Of a DNA stretch of 64,000 nucleotides, positions 8,413 to 20,847 are shown piece after piece. Every line of letters begins with the position of its first letter. Within the stretch, counting starts at the first letter, position 1. The stretch lies in assembly GCF_001953985.1 (NCBI RefSeq), contig NZ_MBEI01000028.1, forward strand, positions 56,965-120,964, given 5' to 3'. The translations under genes and the position numbers were made by a program. The notes below the pieces were generated by a model, which worked only from the letters and a program-made list of their open reading frames with translations, was not told where the DNA came from and made no database searches. This DNA is from Mycobacterium colombiense. Lineage in GTDB: Bacteria > Actinomycetota > Actinomycetes > Mycobacteriales > Mycobacteriaceae.

Positions 8413-8528
8413 CTGCAATGGTGAGCAGTCAGCAGATCCGCCGTCGATTTCTCGTCGCTTCTTGTCGAAGCGGTTGAAAACCGCGCCTTTTGCCGCGGCT
8501 GAGTGCTCGTTTTCCCGTTAACGCCGCA

Positions 8529-8843
8529 TCAACGGCCGGGAGCGGGCGCTGGCGTGTTCGGCATCGAAGGCATGCCCGGCATCGGCGACATGCCCGGCTT
8601 GTTTTCCATTGGCATCTTCATGCCTTTCATCATCGAGGCGCAGCAATCCATCGACTGGGTTGCCGGCGGGCCGGCTTTCGTCATGTGGTTGCAGCCGCTC
8701 GGCTGCCAGAAGACGAGGTAGATGCCAGCGACGATGATGAAGATGCCGACCGCGATGCCCGTGAGGGCGAGAGCTGGATTAAGCCAGCGAGTCCACGTCG
8801 GGGTGGTCGGGATTCTTGAGCTGGTGGAAGCGGCGTCGGTCAT
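8529..8843 (-). CDS. Small Met/Cys/His-containing membrane protein, unknown function
   Basis: This 104-residue protein has a short N-terminal cytoplasmic part, one hydrophobic helix (about residues 22-47, ending LVFW), and a C-terminal tail of unusual composition: CNHM, CCASMMKGMKM, then Met-Pro-Gly repeats ending in Ala-Pro. The dense Met, Cys and His residues resemble soft-metal (copper-type) binding segments, but this is inference. ATG at 8843 is chosen because AAGGT lies eight bases upstream; GTG at 8846 is the alternative. It stands alone between nrdF and the DUF3349 gene. Confidence 0.7.
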   Translation of the reverse strand: MTDAASTSSRIPTTPTWTRWLNPALALTGIAVGIFIIVAGIYLVFWQPSGCNHMTKAGPPATQSMDCCASMMKGMKMPMENKPGMSPMPGMPSMPNTPAPAPGR

Positions 8844-8900
8844 CACTGCTTACCTTTCATGCGGGGTGACTCGATTATCCGCCAGCGGCACCTCACCTAG

Positions 8901-8945
8901 ATCGGCGAGGCCATCGTCGCCGCGGACGAGGACTGGGACTCCTAA
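8901..8945 (+). pseudogene. Remnant of the 3' end of an nrdF copy
   Basis: Read in frame, these 15 codons give IGEAIVAADEDWDS and a stop. The end of the intact nrdF gives [14 protein letters not shown] and a stop. About 38 of 45 bases match, including gacgaggactgggact. Nothing upstream of 8901 continues the homology, and a stop codon precedes it directly. It is best explained as the tail of a lost or recombined second nrdF. Confidence 0.65.
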
Positions 8946-9029
8946 GCGGTTCGTGAACGACGCATGAATTGTCGGTATGGCGCGACCGCCCGCTGGCGCG
9001 GCTGATACGGCTGCCCTGACACTGTTGGG

Positions 9030-9455
9030 GTGACGAACACCGCCGCCTCTGCCACCACCAACTTCTGCCGTTCAGTGCTGCGCTGGCTGCGCGCCGGCTA
9101 CCCCGAGGGCGTCCCCGGCCCCGACCGCGTGCCGCTGCTGGCGCTGCTGCGCAGCACGCCGCTGACCGAAGAGCAGATCGCCGAGGTGGTGCGCAACATC
9201 ACCGCGGACGGATCCCCGGCGATCGCCGATGGCGTGATCGACCGCGACGACATCGCCCATTTCATCTCCGACATGACGCACTACGACGCCGGGCCGGAGA
9301 ACGTCATCCGGGTGGCCGCCACCCTTGCCGCAGTCGGATGGCCGCTGGCCGGGATCGACGTCAGCGAGGTCATCCCCGGCGACGAGTGGGGAGAGGCCGC
9401 GGAGATCGCCGCGCGCAGCGCGGTATCCAAGAGCGCTCCGGGCGCAGCGCTGTAA
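9030..9455 (+). CDS. DUF3349 family protein
   Basis: This 141-residue soluble protein contains two DUF3349-like parts: WLRAGYPEGVPGPDRVPLLAL near residue 18, and the LTEEQIAEVV and IDRDDIAHFI segments that follow. Members occur widely in mycobacteria and their function is not established. It starts at GTG. By gene order it corresponds to Rv3046c. It is convergent with adhC, with 13 bases between the stop codons. Confidence 0.85.
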   Translation: MTNTAASATTNFCRSVLRWLRAGYPEGVPGPDRVPLLALLRSTPLTEEQIAEVVRNITADGSPAIADGVIDRDDIAHFISDMTHYDAGPENVIRVAATLAAVGWPLAGIDVSEVIPGDEWGEAAEIAARSAVSKSAPGAAL

Positions 9456-9468
9456 AGCGTTGGCGCCC

Positions 9469-10509
9469 CTACAGCTTCGAGATGTCGATGACGAAGCGGT
9501 AGCGCACGTCGCTGGCCAGCACGCGCTCGTAGGCTTCGTTGATGTAATCGGGCTCGATGAGCTCGATTTCCGGCGTCACGTTGTGCTCGGCGCAGAAGTC
9601 CAGCATCTCCTGGGTCTCGGCGATGCCGCCGATGTTCGACCCGGACAGGCTGCGGCGCGCCAGCGCCAGCGAGAACGCCCCCACCTCCATGGGGTGCTCG
9701 GGAATGCCCAACTCGACGAGCGTGCCGTCGACGTCGAGCAGGCTCAGATAGTCGTTGAGGTTCAGGTTCGCCGAGACGGTGTTGAGGATCAGGTCGAAGC
9801 TGTTGCGCAGCTTCTTGAAGGTTTCGCGCTCGGCGGTGGCGTAGTAGTGCTTGGCGCCCAGCCGCAGCCCGTCTTCCATCTTCTTCAGTGACTGCGACAG
9901 CACCGTCACCTCGGCGCCCATCGCCGCGCCGAGCTTGACGCCCATGTGGCCCAGCCCGCCCAGGCCGATGATCGCCAGGCGGGTGTCCTTGCCGGCCTTC
10001 CAGTGCCGCAGCGGCGAGAACAGCGTGATGCCCGCGCACAGCAGCGGCGCCGCCTTGTCCAGCGGCAGCGAGTCGGGGATGCGCAGGACGAAGTTCTCGT
10101 CGACGACGATCGCCTGGCTGTAGCCGCCCTGCGTCGTCGTGCCGTCCCTGTCGGTGGCGTTGTAGGTGAAGACGGTTCCGCGGCTGCAGTACTGCTCGAG
10201 GCCGGCCTTACAGCTGTTGCACTGGCCGCAGGAGTTCACCATGCAGCCGACGCCGACGTGGTCGCCCACCTTGTGTTTGGTGACCTCGGAGCCGACGGCG
10301 GTCACGACGCCGGCGATCTCGTGGCCCACCACCAGCGGGTAATCGGGCGTGCCCCATTCGCCTTTGGCGGTGTGGATGTCGGAGTGGCAGATTCCGGCGA
10401 ACTTGATGTCGATCGCCACGTCGTGCGGACCCGGGTCGCGCCGCTCGATGGTGGTCTTGGTCAGCGGTGCCGTCGGCGAGGTGGCCGCGTACGCCGAAAC
10501 TGTGCTCAT
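9469..10509 (-). CDS. adhC: NADP-dependent alcohol dehydrogenase, cinnamyl-alcohol dehydrogenase type
   Basis: This 346-residue zinc alcohol dehydrogenase reversibly reduces aldehydes. Catalytic zinc ligands are in the GICHSDIH segment and at GHE near residue 65. The structural zinc cysteines are in [17 protein letters not shown]. The NADP Rossmann motif is [11 protein letters not shown] (about 180). The ATG start has GGGA just upstream. It lies 119 bases downstream of fecB on the same strand and matches Rv3045 in length. Confidence 0.95.
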   Translation of the reverse strand: MSTVSAYAATSPTAPLTKTTIERRDPGPHDVAIDIKFAGICHSDIHTAKGEWGTPDYPLVVGHEIAGVVTAVGSEVTKHKVGDHVGVGCMVNSCGQCNSCKAGLEQYCSRGTVFTYNATDRDGTTTQGGYSQAIVVDENFVLRIPDSLPLDKAAPLLCAGITLFSPLRHWKAGKDTRLAIIGLGGLGHMGVKLGAAMGAEVTVLSQSLKKMEDGLRLGAKHYYATAERETFKKLRNSFDLILNTVSANLNLNDYLSLLDVDGTLVELGIPEHPMEVGAFSLALARRSLSGSNIGGIAETQEMLDFCAEHNVTPEIELIEPDYINEAYERVLASDVRYRFVIDISKL

Positions 10510-10628
10510 GAGAATCCCTCTTCGATTCGATGCGTCGTCAAGAAGTTTAGCTAAGGTAAAAGTTCTTTCGCCATCGGACGGGGCGAACATCACGTTATGA
10601 CGATGGACGCGGTTTTGCCGGACCGCCG

Positions 10629-11735
10629 TCAGTTGATCGGGGCGTTCACCAGGCGCAGGTCGTCGACGATGCCGCGGGCCGCGATCAGGCCCTCGCCGGT
10701 TTGCCAGATCTCGTCGTTGACGATGTAGACCCGGTTGTCCCGGTTGGCGGACAGCTTGCGCCACGGGTTGCTGTCCAGGATCGTGGCGGCCCGATCGGCG
10801 GCGGCCGGAGTGGCGCAGGACACGTACACCACGTCGGCGTCCGCGATCGAGAGGTCCGGATTCGTCGCCAGGTCCGCGTCGCTGCTGCCGATCTCGATGT
10901 ACGGCTTGTCGGTGAACCGCTGCGACGCGGGCCGGTCCACCCCGACCGCACCCAGCACGCTGGCCGGGAAGTTGTTGGCGCCGAACACCCGGATCGTGCC
11001 GGCCGTCAGCTGCACGACCGATGCCTGATAGTGGGACGCATCATGCCGCGCGCCGATGTCGGCCGTTCGCTGGGAAAAGCCGCTGATCAACCCGTCCACC
11101 GCGGCCGTGCGGCCGGTGGCGGCGCCGACGGCGCGCAGGTTGTCCTGCCACACCGCGCCCGGTGCGGCCGTGAACACCGTCGGGGCGATCGCGGTCAGCT
11201 GCGGATACAGCGTCGGCGTCAACCCCTGCGACCCCAGGATCAGGTCGGGGTGGGCGCTCGCGATCGCCTTCAGGTCGGGGTGCGAGCGGGTGCCGACCCC
11301 GGGCAGGCCGTGCACCGCGCCGCCCAGGTAGGCGGGCTGGCTCGAGGACCCGTCCGGCAACGCCGCGCCGACCACCCGCGACTGCAGACCCAGCGCGCAC
11401 AGCGTGTCGAGCTGGTCGCCGGAGAGCACCACGATGCGCTGCGGGTCGGCGGGCACCTGCGCGACGTCCGGGTTGACGCCCGCGGCGTTGTGGACTTGCC
11501 GTTTCGCCGAACCCGCATCGGCCCCGGCGGCGTCGCGCGCGCAGGAGTCGTCGGGCCTGCGGTCGTTTCCGAGCACGCCGGCGCCCGCGATCTGGGTCGT
11601 CGGAGTGACCAGGGAAGGGGCTGGCGCCTGGCCGGCGGGCTTGTCGGATCCGCAGCCGCTGGATGCCAGGACGAGCGTCGCCGTCACCGCGGTCGCCGCG
11701 GCCAGCCGGGCGGGTCTGATCACGCCGAACAACAC
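10629..11735 (-). CDS. fecB: Periplasmic iron-siderophore-type substrate-binding lipoprotein
   Basis: This 368-residue protein begins with a lipoprotein signal (hydrophobic helix ending LASSGC, lipidated Cys about 28). It has the periplasmic-binding-protein fold of the FecB/BtuF class, with [18 protein letters not shown] and the paired domains expected for iron-complex uptake. The start is GTG. No permease or ATPase is adjacent, so it is an orphan binding protein as in M. tuberculosis (Rv3044). It is divergent from ctaD. Confidence 0.92.
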   Translation of the reverse strand: MLFGVIRPARLAAATAVTATLVLASSGCGSDKPAGQAPAPSLVTPTTQIAGAGVLGNDRRPDDSCARDAAGADAGSAKRQVHNAAGVNPDVAQVPADPQRIVVLSGDQLDTLCALGLQSRVVGAALPDGSSSQPAYLGGAVHGLPGVGTRSHPDLKAIASAHPDLILGSQGLTPTLYPQLTAIAPTVFTAAPGAVWQDNLRAVGAATGRTAAVDGLISGFSQRTADIGARHDASHYQASVVQLTAGTIRVFGANNFPASVLGAVGVDRPASQRFTDKPYIEIGSSDADLATNPDLSIADADVVYVSCATPAAADRAATILDSNPWRKLSANRDNRVYIVNDEIWQTGEGLIAARGIVDDLRLVNAPIN

Positions 11736-11970
11736 GCGTCAGACGCTAACATCCGGGCAGCGTGGCGATCGCGAGCGCTGCGGAGCCGGGTGAAGCCCGG
11801 TCGCCACCATTCGGGCAGTTCGGCGCCGCCGCGCCGACGGACGCGCCGCACCGGCGAGCCATTTACGACAGTTTGTAGGACCAGCCCTGACGGCGCCAGA
11901 ATCGACGGCTAAGATTCGTCTCAATACCGATTTTTGGGCCAGTGTCCGATCTGGATGTTTGGAGAAGCTG

Positions 11971-14987
<3,017 letters not shown>

Positions 14988-15047
14988 CCCCGCCGGGCGT
15001 GGCGACCCGGCAGGGATTCGAGCGCCGCGGTACGGCACGATGGTCGG

Positions 15048-15890
15048 GTGCCCGATAACGGAAGCGAGTCAGCCGACCCCGATCTGCTGCTCGACTTCAG
15101 GCAGGTGTCGCTGCGGCGCGGCGGCAACGTTTTGGTAGGGCCAGTGGATTGGGCGGTCGAACTCGACGAACGCTGGGTGATCGTCGGGCCCAACGGCGCG
15201 GGCAAGACCTCGCTGCTGCGGATCGCCGCGGCGTCCGAACATCCCTCGTCCGGTGTGGCTTTCGTGCTCGGCGAGCGGCTGGGACGCGTCGACGTGACCG
15301 AGTTGCGGTCCCGGATCGGGCTCAGCTCCTCGGTGTTGGCGCAGCGGATTCCCACCGACGAGGTGGTGCGCGATCTCGTCGTCTCGGCCGGCTACGCGGT
15401 GCTGGGCCGGTGGCGGGAGCGCTACGAGGACGTCGACTACCAACGCGCCATCGACATGCTGGAGAGCCTGGGCGCCGAGCACCTCGCGGACCGCACCTAC
15501 GGCACGCTGTCCGAGGGCGAGCGCAAGCGGGTGCTGATCGCTCGCGCGCTGATGACCGACCCCGAGCTGCTGCTGCTCGACGAGCCCGCCGCCGGCCTGG
15601 ATCTGGGCGGCCGCGAGGAACTGGTCGCCCGGCTGGCCGACCTGGCCGCCGACCCCGACGCACCGGCCCTGGTGCTGGTCACCCACCACGTCGAGGAGAT
15701 TCCGCCCGGGTTCAGCCACTGCATGCTGCTCTCGGAGGCCGAGGTGGTCGCCGCGGGATTGCTGACCGACGTGCTGACCGCCGAGAACCTTTCCACCGCG
15801 TTCGGCCAAGCGATCGCCCTCGACGTCGTCGACGGGCGTTATTTCGCGCGGCGTGTCCGCACCCGCGCAGCCCACCGGAGGCCGTTATGA
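15048..15890 (+). CDS. ABC transporter ATP-binding protein
   Basis: This 280-residue ATPase has Walker [10 protein letters not shown] (about 47-55), signature [15 protein letters not shown] (about 150) and Walker [14 protein letters not shown]. No permease is adjacent, so its transport partner, if any, is unknown. The Nudix gene starts inside its last codons (ATGA overlap), as in Rv3041c-Rv3040c. The start is GTG at 15048. Confidence 0.92.
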   Translation: MPDNGSESADPDLLLDFRQVSLRRGGNVLVGPVDWAVELDERWVIVGPNGAGKTSLLRIAAASEHPSSGVAFVLGERLGRVDVTELRSRIGLSSSVLAQRIPTDEVVRDLVVSAGYAVLGRWRERYEDVDYQRAIDMLESLGAEHLADRTYGTLSEGERKRVLIARALMTDPELLLLDEPAAGLDLGGREELVARLADLAADPDAPALVLVTHHVEEIPPGFSHCMLLSEAEVVAAGLLTDVLTAENLSTAFGQAIALDVVDGRYFARRVRTRAAHRRPL

Positions 15891-16720
15891 CGTCACCCGA
15901 CGAACCACCCCCGCTGGTCGCACGGCCGGCCGCCACCGTGATGCTGGTCCGCGACGACCCGGGCGGCATCGCGGTCTTCCTGATGCGCAGGCACGCCCAA
16001 ATGGAGTTCGCCGCGGGCACTGTGGTCTTCCCCGGCGGCGGTGTCGACGACCGCGACCGCAACGCCGACATCGCGTGGGCCGGCCCGCCGCCGCAGTGGT
16101 GGGCGCAGCGGTTCGGCATCGAACCCGACCTGGCCGAGGCGCTGGTGTGCGCCGCCGCCCGCGAGACGTTCGAGGAGTCGGGGGTGCTGTTCGCCGGGCC
16201 GGTGGACCAGGCCGTTTCGGCGCCGAACAGTATCGTCGGCGACGCCTCGGTGTACGGCGAGGCCCGCCGGGCGCTGGCCGAACGGTCGCTGTCCTTCGCC
16301 GACTTCCTGCGCCAGGAAAACCTGGTGCTGCGGTCCGATCTGCTGCGGCCGTGGGCCAACTGGGTCACCCCGGAGGCCGAGCGCACCCGCCGCTACGACA
16401 CCTATTTCTTCGTGGGCGCGCGGCCGCAGGGGCAGCGCGCCGACGGCGAGAACACCGAATCCGACCTCGCCGGCTGGATGGCGCCCCGGGCCGCCATCGA
16501 CGAGTTCGAGGCCGGTCGCTGCTTCCTGCTGCCGCCGACGTGGACGCAGCTGGATTCGTTGGCCGGGCGGACCGTGGCCGAGGTGCTGGCCGTCGAACGC
16601 CAGATCGTGCCGGTGCAGCCGCACCTGGAGATCCAGGGCGACAACTGGGTGTTCGAGTTCTTCGATTCCGACCGCTACCACCAGGCGCGGGAAGCGGGCG
16701 GCCTGGGGTGGCGGCATTGA
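15887..16720 (+). CDS. Nudix hydrolase family protein
   Basis: This 277-residue protein hydrolyses a nucleoside-diphosphate-linked substrate. The Nudix box has its core at REVTFEES-type sequence, here [10 protein letters not shown] (about 92-101), preceded by the [10 protein letters not shown] segment. The substrate cannot be read from sequence. It overlaps the ABC gene by 4 bases and echA17 by 4 bases, so the three form one translational unit. Confidence 0.88.
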   Translation: MTSPDEPPPLVARPAATVMLVRDDPGGIAVFLMRRHAQMEFAAGTVVFPGGGVDDRDRNADIAWAGPPPQWWAQRFGIEPDLAEALVCAAARETFEESGVLFAGPVDQAVSAPNSIVGDASVYGEARRALAERSLSFADFLRQENLVLRSDLLRPWANWVTPEAERTRRYDTYFFVGARPQGQRADGENTESDLAGWMAPRAAIDEFEAGRCFLLPPTWTQLDSLAGRTVAEVLAVERQIVPVQPHLEIQGDNWVFEFFDSDRYHQAREAGGLGWRH

Positions 16721-17481
16721 GCGAGTTCGTCAGCGTCGTGGTCAGCGACGGCTCGCAGGACGCCGGGCTGGCCATGTTGCTGCTGTCGCGCCCACCGACC
16801 AACGCGATGACCCGCCAGGTCTACCGGGAGGTCATCACCGCGGCCGAGGAATTGGGCCGGCGCGACGACGTCGCCGTGGTGATCCTGTTCGGCGGCCACG
16901 AGATCTTCTCCGCGGGCGACGACATGCCGGAGCTGCGGACGCTGCGGGGCCCCGAGGCCGAGAGTGTGGCGCGGGTGCGGCAGGAGGCCGTCGACGCCGT
17001 GGCCGCGATCCCCAAGCCGACCGTCGCCGCGATCACCGGCTACGCGCTGGGTGCCGGGCTCACCCTGGCCCTGGCCGCCGACTGGCGGATCAGCGGCGAC
17101 AACGTGAAGTTCGGCGCGACCGAGATCCTGGCCGGCCTGGTGCCCGGCGGCGACGCGATGGCCCGCCTGACCCGGGTGGCCGGCGCGAGCAAGGCCAAGG
17201 AGCTGGTGTTCAGCGGCCGCTTCTTCGACGCCGAGGAGGCCCTGGCGCTGGGCCTCATCGACGACATGGTGGCCCCCGACGACGTGTACGACGCCGCCGC
17301 CGGGTGGGCGCGCCGCTTCCTCGACGGGCCGCGGCACGCGCTGGCCGCCGCCAAGGCCGGGATCAACGACGTGTTCGATCTGGACCTTCCCGGGCGGCTC
17401 GCCGCCGAACGCCGCCGCTACGTCGAGGTATTCACCGCTGGTCAGGGCGGTGGCGATCTGGCGGATCCCGGCGGCCGTTAG
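16717..17481 (+). CDS. echA17: Enoyl-CoA hydratase/isomerase family protein
   Basis: This 254-residue crotonase-fold enzyme probably hydrates 2-enoyl-CoA in fatty acid oxidation. The oxyanion-hole segments are [13 protein letters not shown] (about 60) and [17 protein letters not shown] (about 103). The TTG start gives a 4-base overlap with the Nudix stop codon and the same length as M. tuberculosis EchA17. It lies in a run of same-strand genes from 15048 to 19662. Confidence 0.93.
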   Translation: MSEFVSVVVSDGSQDAGLAMLLLSRPPTNAMTRQVYREVITAAEELGRRDDVAVVILFGGHEIFSAGDDMPELRTLRGPEAESVARVRQEAVDAVAAIPKPTVAAITGYALGAGLTLALAADWRISGDNVKFGATEILAGLVPGGDAMARLTRVAGASKAKELVFSGRFFDAEEALALGLIDDMVAPDDVYDAAAGWARRFLDGPRHALAAAKAGINDVFDLDLPGRLAAERRRYVEVFTAGQGGGDLADPGGR

Positions 17482-17491
17482 GCTGCCCTGC

Positions 17492-18463
17492 ATGACCAGT
17501 TCGACCGACGCCGTTCCGACGCCCCACGCCACCGCCGAGCAGGTGGAAGCCGCCCGGCACGACAGCAAGCTGGCCCAGGTGCTCTACCACGACTGGGAAG
17601 CCGAGACGTACGACGACAAGTGGTCGATCTCCTATGACCAGCGCTGCATCGACTACGCCCGCGGCCGCTTCGACGCCATCGTGCCCGACGAGGTGCTGCG
17701 CGAGCTGCCCTACGACCGGGCGCTCGAATTGGGCTGCGGCACAGGGTTTTTCCTGCTCAACCTGATCCAGTCCGGGGTCGCCCGGCGCGGATCGGTGACC
17801 GACCTGTCCCCGGGCATGGTCAAGGTCGCCACCCGCAACGGCCAGTCGCTGGGCCTCGACATCGACGGCCGGGTCGCCGACGCCGAGGGCATCCCGTACG
17901 AGGACAACACCTTCGACCTGGTCGTCGGGCACGCGGTGCTGCACCACATCCCCGACGTGGAGCTGTCGCTGCGCGAGGTGATCCGGGTGCTCAAGCCCGG
18001 CGGCCGGTTCGTCTTCGCCGGCGAGCCGACCAGCGCCGGCGACGTCTACGCCCGCGAGCTGTCGACCCTGACCTGGCGCATCGCCACCAACGTCACCAAG
18101 CTGCCCGGCCTGGGGAGCTGGCGGCGCCCGCAGGCCGAGCTCGACGAATCCTCCCGGGCCGCCGCGCTCGAGGCCATCGTCGACCTGCACACCTTCACCC
18201 CGGCTGATCTGGAGCGGATGGCGGCCAGCGCCGGAGCCACCGAGGTGCGGACCGTCAGCGAAGAGTTCACCGCCGCGATGTTCGGCTGGCCGGTGCGCAC
18301 CTTCGAGGCGTCGCTGCCCCCCGGGCGGTTGGGTTGGGGCTGGGCGAAATTCGCCTTCAACGGCTGGAAGACGCTGAGCTGGGTGGACGCCAACGTCTGG
18401 CGCCGCGTGGTCCCGAAGGGCTGGTTCTACAACGTGATGGTGACCGGGGTCAAACCCTCCTGA
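17492..18463 (+). CDS. SAM-dependent methyltransferase
   Basis: This 323-residue protein has a class I methyltransferase domain: motif I ALELGCGTGFFLLNL (about 76-90), the GRVADAEGIPY acidic segment, and HAVLHHIPD (about 149). The C-terminal third is family-specific and unassigned. The substrate is unknown. ATG at 17492 follows the echA17 stop codon by 10 bases. It corresponds to Rv3038c by order. Confidence 0.9.
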   Translation: MTSSTDAVPTPHATAEQVEAARHDSKLAQVLYHDWEAETYDDKWSISYDQRCIDYARGRFDAIVPDEVLRELPYDRALELGCGTGFFLLNLIQSGVARRGSVTDLSPGMVKVATRNGQSLGLDIDGRVADAEGIPYEDNTFDLVVGHAVLHHIPDVELSLREVIRVLKPGGRFVFAGEPTSAGDVYARELSTLTWRIATNVTKLPGLGSWRRPQAELDESSRAAALEAIVDLHTFTPADLERMAASAGATEVRTVSEEFTAAMFGWPVRTFEASLPPGRLGWGWAKFAFNGWKTLSWVDANVWRRVVPKGWFYNVMVTGVKPS

Positions 18464-19662
18464 CTCCGTCTTTTCAAGGGCTCCGCTTCGGCACGGACGA
18501 CGTCGGCTACCTGCGGTCGCAGGCGGGTGCCGCGGCGCTGGAAGCGGTCGCCGAACTCGAACTGACCGACGCCACCCTGGTCGCCGATGTCGCCGCGGCG
18601 CGAGCGCAATTCGGCGACCGGGCCGCGGTGCTGGTGGAGACGGTGTTGTTGCGCCGCCGCGCCGTGGAAAAACTGGGCGAGCTGGGCGTGTCGCACTGGC
18701 TCTTCACCGACGAGGCGCTGCAGCAGGCCACCGCGGCGCCGGTGGCGTTGCACCGGGCCAGGCGGCTGGCCGGCGACGGCGGCGTCGTCGTGCACGACGC
18801 GACCTGTTCGATCGGCACCGAGCTCGCCGCGCTGAGCGCCTGCGGGATCGCCGCGCTGGGCAGCGATATCGATCCGGTGCGGCTGGCGATGGCGCGCCAC
18901 AACGTGGGCGAGTCGGCCTGGATCTGCCGCGCCGACGCGCTGCGCCCGGTCACCCGCGACGCCGTGCTCATCGTGGACCCGGCCCGGCGCGTCGAGGGTC
19001 GGCGGCGATTGCGCATCGACGACTACCGGCCCGGCCTGGGCTTGCTGCTCGACACCTACCGCGACCGGGACTTCGTCGTAAAGTGCGCTCCTGGAATCGG
19101 TTTCGATGAGGTGCGACACCTGGGCTTCGACGGGGAGATCGAGGTGACGTCGTATCGCGGCTCCGTCCGGGAAGCCTGCCTGTGGTCGGCCGGGCTGGCG
19201 CGGCCCGGTGTGTGCCGGCGGGCGAGCCTCCTGGATCGCGGTGAGCAGCTCACCGACGACGACCCGGACGACTGCGGAGTGCGGCCGGTCGGGCGCTGGA
19301 TCGTCGACCCGGACGGTGCCGTGGTGCGGGCGGGGCTGGTGCGCCACTACGGCGCGCGGCACGGGCTGTGGCAGCTCGATCTCGACATCGCCTACCTCTC
19401 CGGCGATCGGCTGCCCGCGGCCGACCGCGGGTTCGAGGTGCTCGAGCAGCTGGTCTTCGACGAACGCCGGCTTCGCCAGGCCCTGTCGGCGCTGGACTGC
19501 GGGTCGCTGGAGATCCTGGTCCGCGGGGTGCGGGTGGACCCGGACGCGCTGCGCAAACGGATGCGGTTGCGCGGGCGCCGATCGCTGTCGGTGGTCATCG
19601 CCCGCATCGGTGCGCGCGGCGCCGGCCGGGCGATGGCGTTCGTTTGCCAACCCTCCCGATAA
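18460..19662 (+). CDS. THUMP-like/class I methyltransferase domain protein (start uncertain)
   Basis: About 400 residues with a methyltransferase-like core: VVHDATCSIGTELAAL (motif I), GSDIDPVRLAMARHN (motif II) and VLIVDPARR. The THUMP-like C-terminal part follows. It is probably an RNA methyltransferase relative, but the target is unknown. No ATG, GTG or TTG fits the start of the homology. CTG at 18460 would give a 4-base overlap with the previous stop codon, the coupling seen throughout this run. TTG at 18334 would overlap by 130 bases, and a GTG near 18628 would cut into the domain. Confidence 0.8.
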   Translation: MTPSFQGLRFGTDDVGYLRSQAGAAALEAVAELELTDATLVADVAAARAQFGDRAAVLVETVLLRRRAVEKLGELGVSHWLFTDEALQQATAAPVALHRARRLAGDGGVVVHDATCSIGTELAALSACGIAALGSDIDPVRLAMARHNVGESAWICRADALRPVTRDAVLIVDPARRVEGRRRLRIDDYRPGLGLLLDTYRDRDFVVKCAPGIGFDEVRHLGFDGEIEVTSYRGSVREACLWSAGLARPGVCRRASLLDRGEQLTDDDPDDCGVRPVGRWIVDPDGAVVRAGLVRHYGARHGLWQLDLDIAYLSGDRLPAADRGFEVLEQLVFDERRLRQALSALDCGSLEILVRGVRVDPDALRKRMRLRGRRSLSVVIARIGARGAGRAMAFVCQPSR

Positions 19663-19733
19663 CGCCGGGTACGCTGGCGGCGTCACTTCTCCGGGTCATC
19701 CGGCCCTGGCCAGTTTGCGAGGACAATTCCACG

Positions 19734-20417
19734 ATGCGTTACCTGGTAGCCGCTGCGCTGCTCGCGGCGGCGGTCTTGGTGGGCTGGCCGGCCGCGGCCG
19801 ACCCGCCGTCGTGCGCCAGCCTGGGCGGCAGCGTCGAGGACGGCCAGATGTGCCGCCTGCGCGCCACCGGCCCCAACTACATGCTCAACATTGCCTTTCC
19901 CGCCGACTATCCGGACGGGCAGGCGCTTGCCGACTACGTCACCCAGAACCGGGACGGCTTCGTCGCCGTCGCGCAGAGTTCCGGGGGGCGCGACCAGCCC
20001 TACCAGCTCGAGGCCACCACCGAGCAGCGCTTCGCCGGGCAGCCACCGCACAACACCCGCAGCGTCGTGCTCAAGTTCTTCCAGGATGTCGGGGGAGCGC
20101 ATTCGTCGATCTGGTACAAGGCGTTCAACTACAACCTGGGGACCAAGCAGCCCATCACGTTCGACAACCTGTTCCCTCCGGGCGCCACGCCGCTGGACGC
20201 CATCTTCCCGATCGTGCAGCGCGATCTGGAACGCCAAACCCCTTTGGGCGCAGCGATTCTGCCGTCGACGGGACATGACCCGACGCATTATCAGAACTTC
20301 GCCATCACCGACGACCAGCTGATCTTCTACTTCGCCCCGGGCGAGATGCTGCCGGCGTTCGGCGGGCCGTTGCAGGCCCAGGTGCCGCGCAACGCCATCC
20401 CGCCGCTGGCGATCTAG
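19734..20417 (+). CDS. Secreted DUF3298-type protein (TB22.2-like)
   Basis: This 227-residue protein has a signal peptide of about 22 residues (cleavage after AAA, before DPPSC). It then has a mostly beta domain with the DUF3298-type end (ITDDQLIFYFAPGEMLPAFGG). A disulphide between the N-terminal cysteines (SCASLGG and MCRLRA) is likely. The function is unknown. Its length equals that of the M. tuberculosis antigen TB22.2 (Rv3036c). It is convergent with the next gene. Confidence 0.9.
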   Translation: MRYLVAAALLAAAVLVGWPAAADPPSCASLGGSVEDGQMCRLRATGPNYMLNIAFPADYPDGQALADYVTQNRDGFVAVAQSSGGRDQPYQLEATTEQRFAGQPPHNTRSVVLKFFQDVGGAHSSIWYKAFNYNLGTKQPITFDNLFPPGATPLDAIFPIVQRDLERQTPLGAAILPSTGHDPTHYQNFAITDDQLIFYFAPGEMLPAFGGPLQAQVPRNAIPPLAI

Positions 20418-20439
20418 TCCCGCCGTCGGCGGCGAGGGC

Positions 20440-20829
20440 TCAGACCGGGCCGGCCTGCAACTCCATGGCCACGGCGGCCAGCGCCAGCGCCACCTGCGCG
20501 ATGCAACCGATGAGCGGGACGAAGAACGCCCGCCTCCGCCGCACCAGGAAATACACGGCGACGACGATGTCGATGACCAGGAGGGTGGCGCCGCCCCACG
20601 TGCCCAGGTTCATGGCCCGGTCGATCCAGGCGGGATCTCCGCATTTTCGGGACCCGCAGGCATCGGTCGTCATCACCAGCAGGCCCAGCAGCACAAAGCT
20701 CGCCGCATAGAGGCCGCCGTGGATGACCAGCAGGACGCACGTCGCCACGATGTCGGCGGTGCTGCCGCGCGGGCTTGCGGTGGTCTTGGTGGTCGCGGCG
20801 TCTGGCGCCGCGGTTTCATCGATCGGCAC
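20440..20829 (-). CDS. Small membrane protein, unknown function
   Basis: This 129-residue protein has a Thr/Ala-rich N-terminus and three or four hydrophobic helices: about 28-52 (VATCVLLVIHGGLYAASFVL), about 74-94 and about 101-123. A loop contains two cysteines (ACGSRKCG). It is convergent with the DUF3298 gene and 18 bases downstream of the PQQ lipoprotein gene, so it may be the second gene of that unit. Confidence 0.75.
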   Translation of the reverse strand: MPIDETAAPDAATTKTTASPRGSTADIVATCVLLVIHGGLYAASFVLLGLLVMTTDACGSRKCGDPAWIDRAMNLGTWGGATLLVIDIVVAVYFLVRRRRAFFVPLIGCIAQVALALAAVAMELQAGPV

Positions 20830-20847
20830 TACAGGAGTATGTCCCGG

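Larger units (their letters stand above)
7863..8528. other. Stretch with no recognised gene
   Basis: About 670 bases of lower GC than the flanks. It holds a TTACAAA inverted repeat (7942-7960), one short possible gene (8097-8255) and a strong hairpin (8371-8412). I see no recognisable protein domain or RNA family in it. Confidence 0.5.

Noticed and set aside
10530..10575. TTAGCTAAGG sequence upstream of adhC as an IdeR iron box
   Set aside because: Only the core partly matches the 19-base iron box and symmetry is poor; being near fecB is suggestive but not enough.
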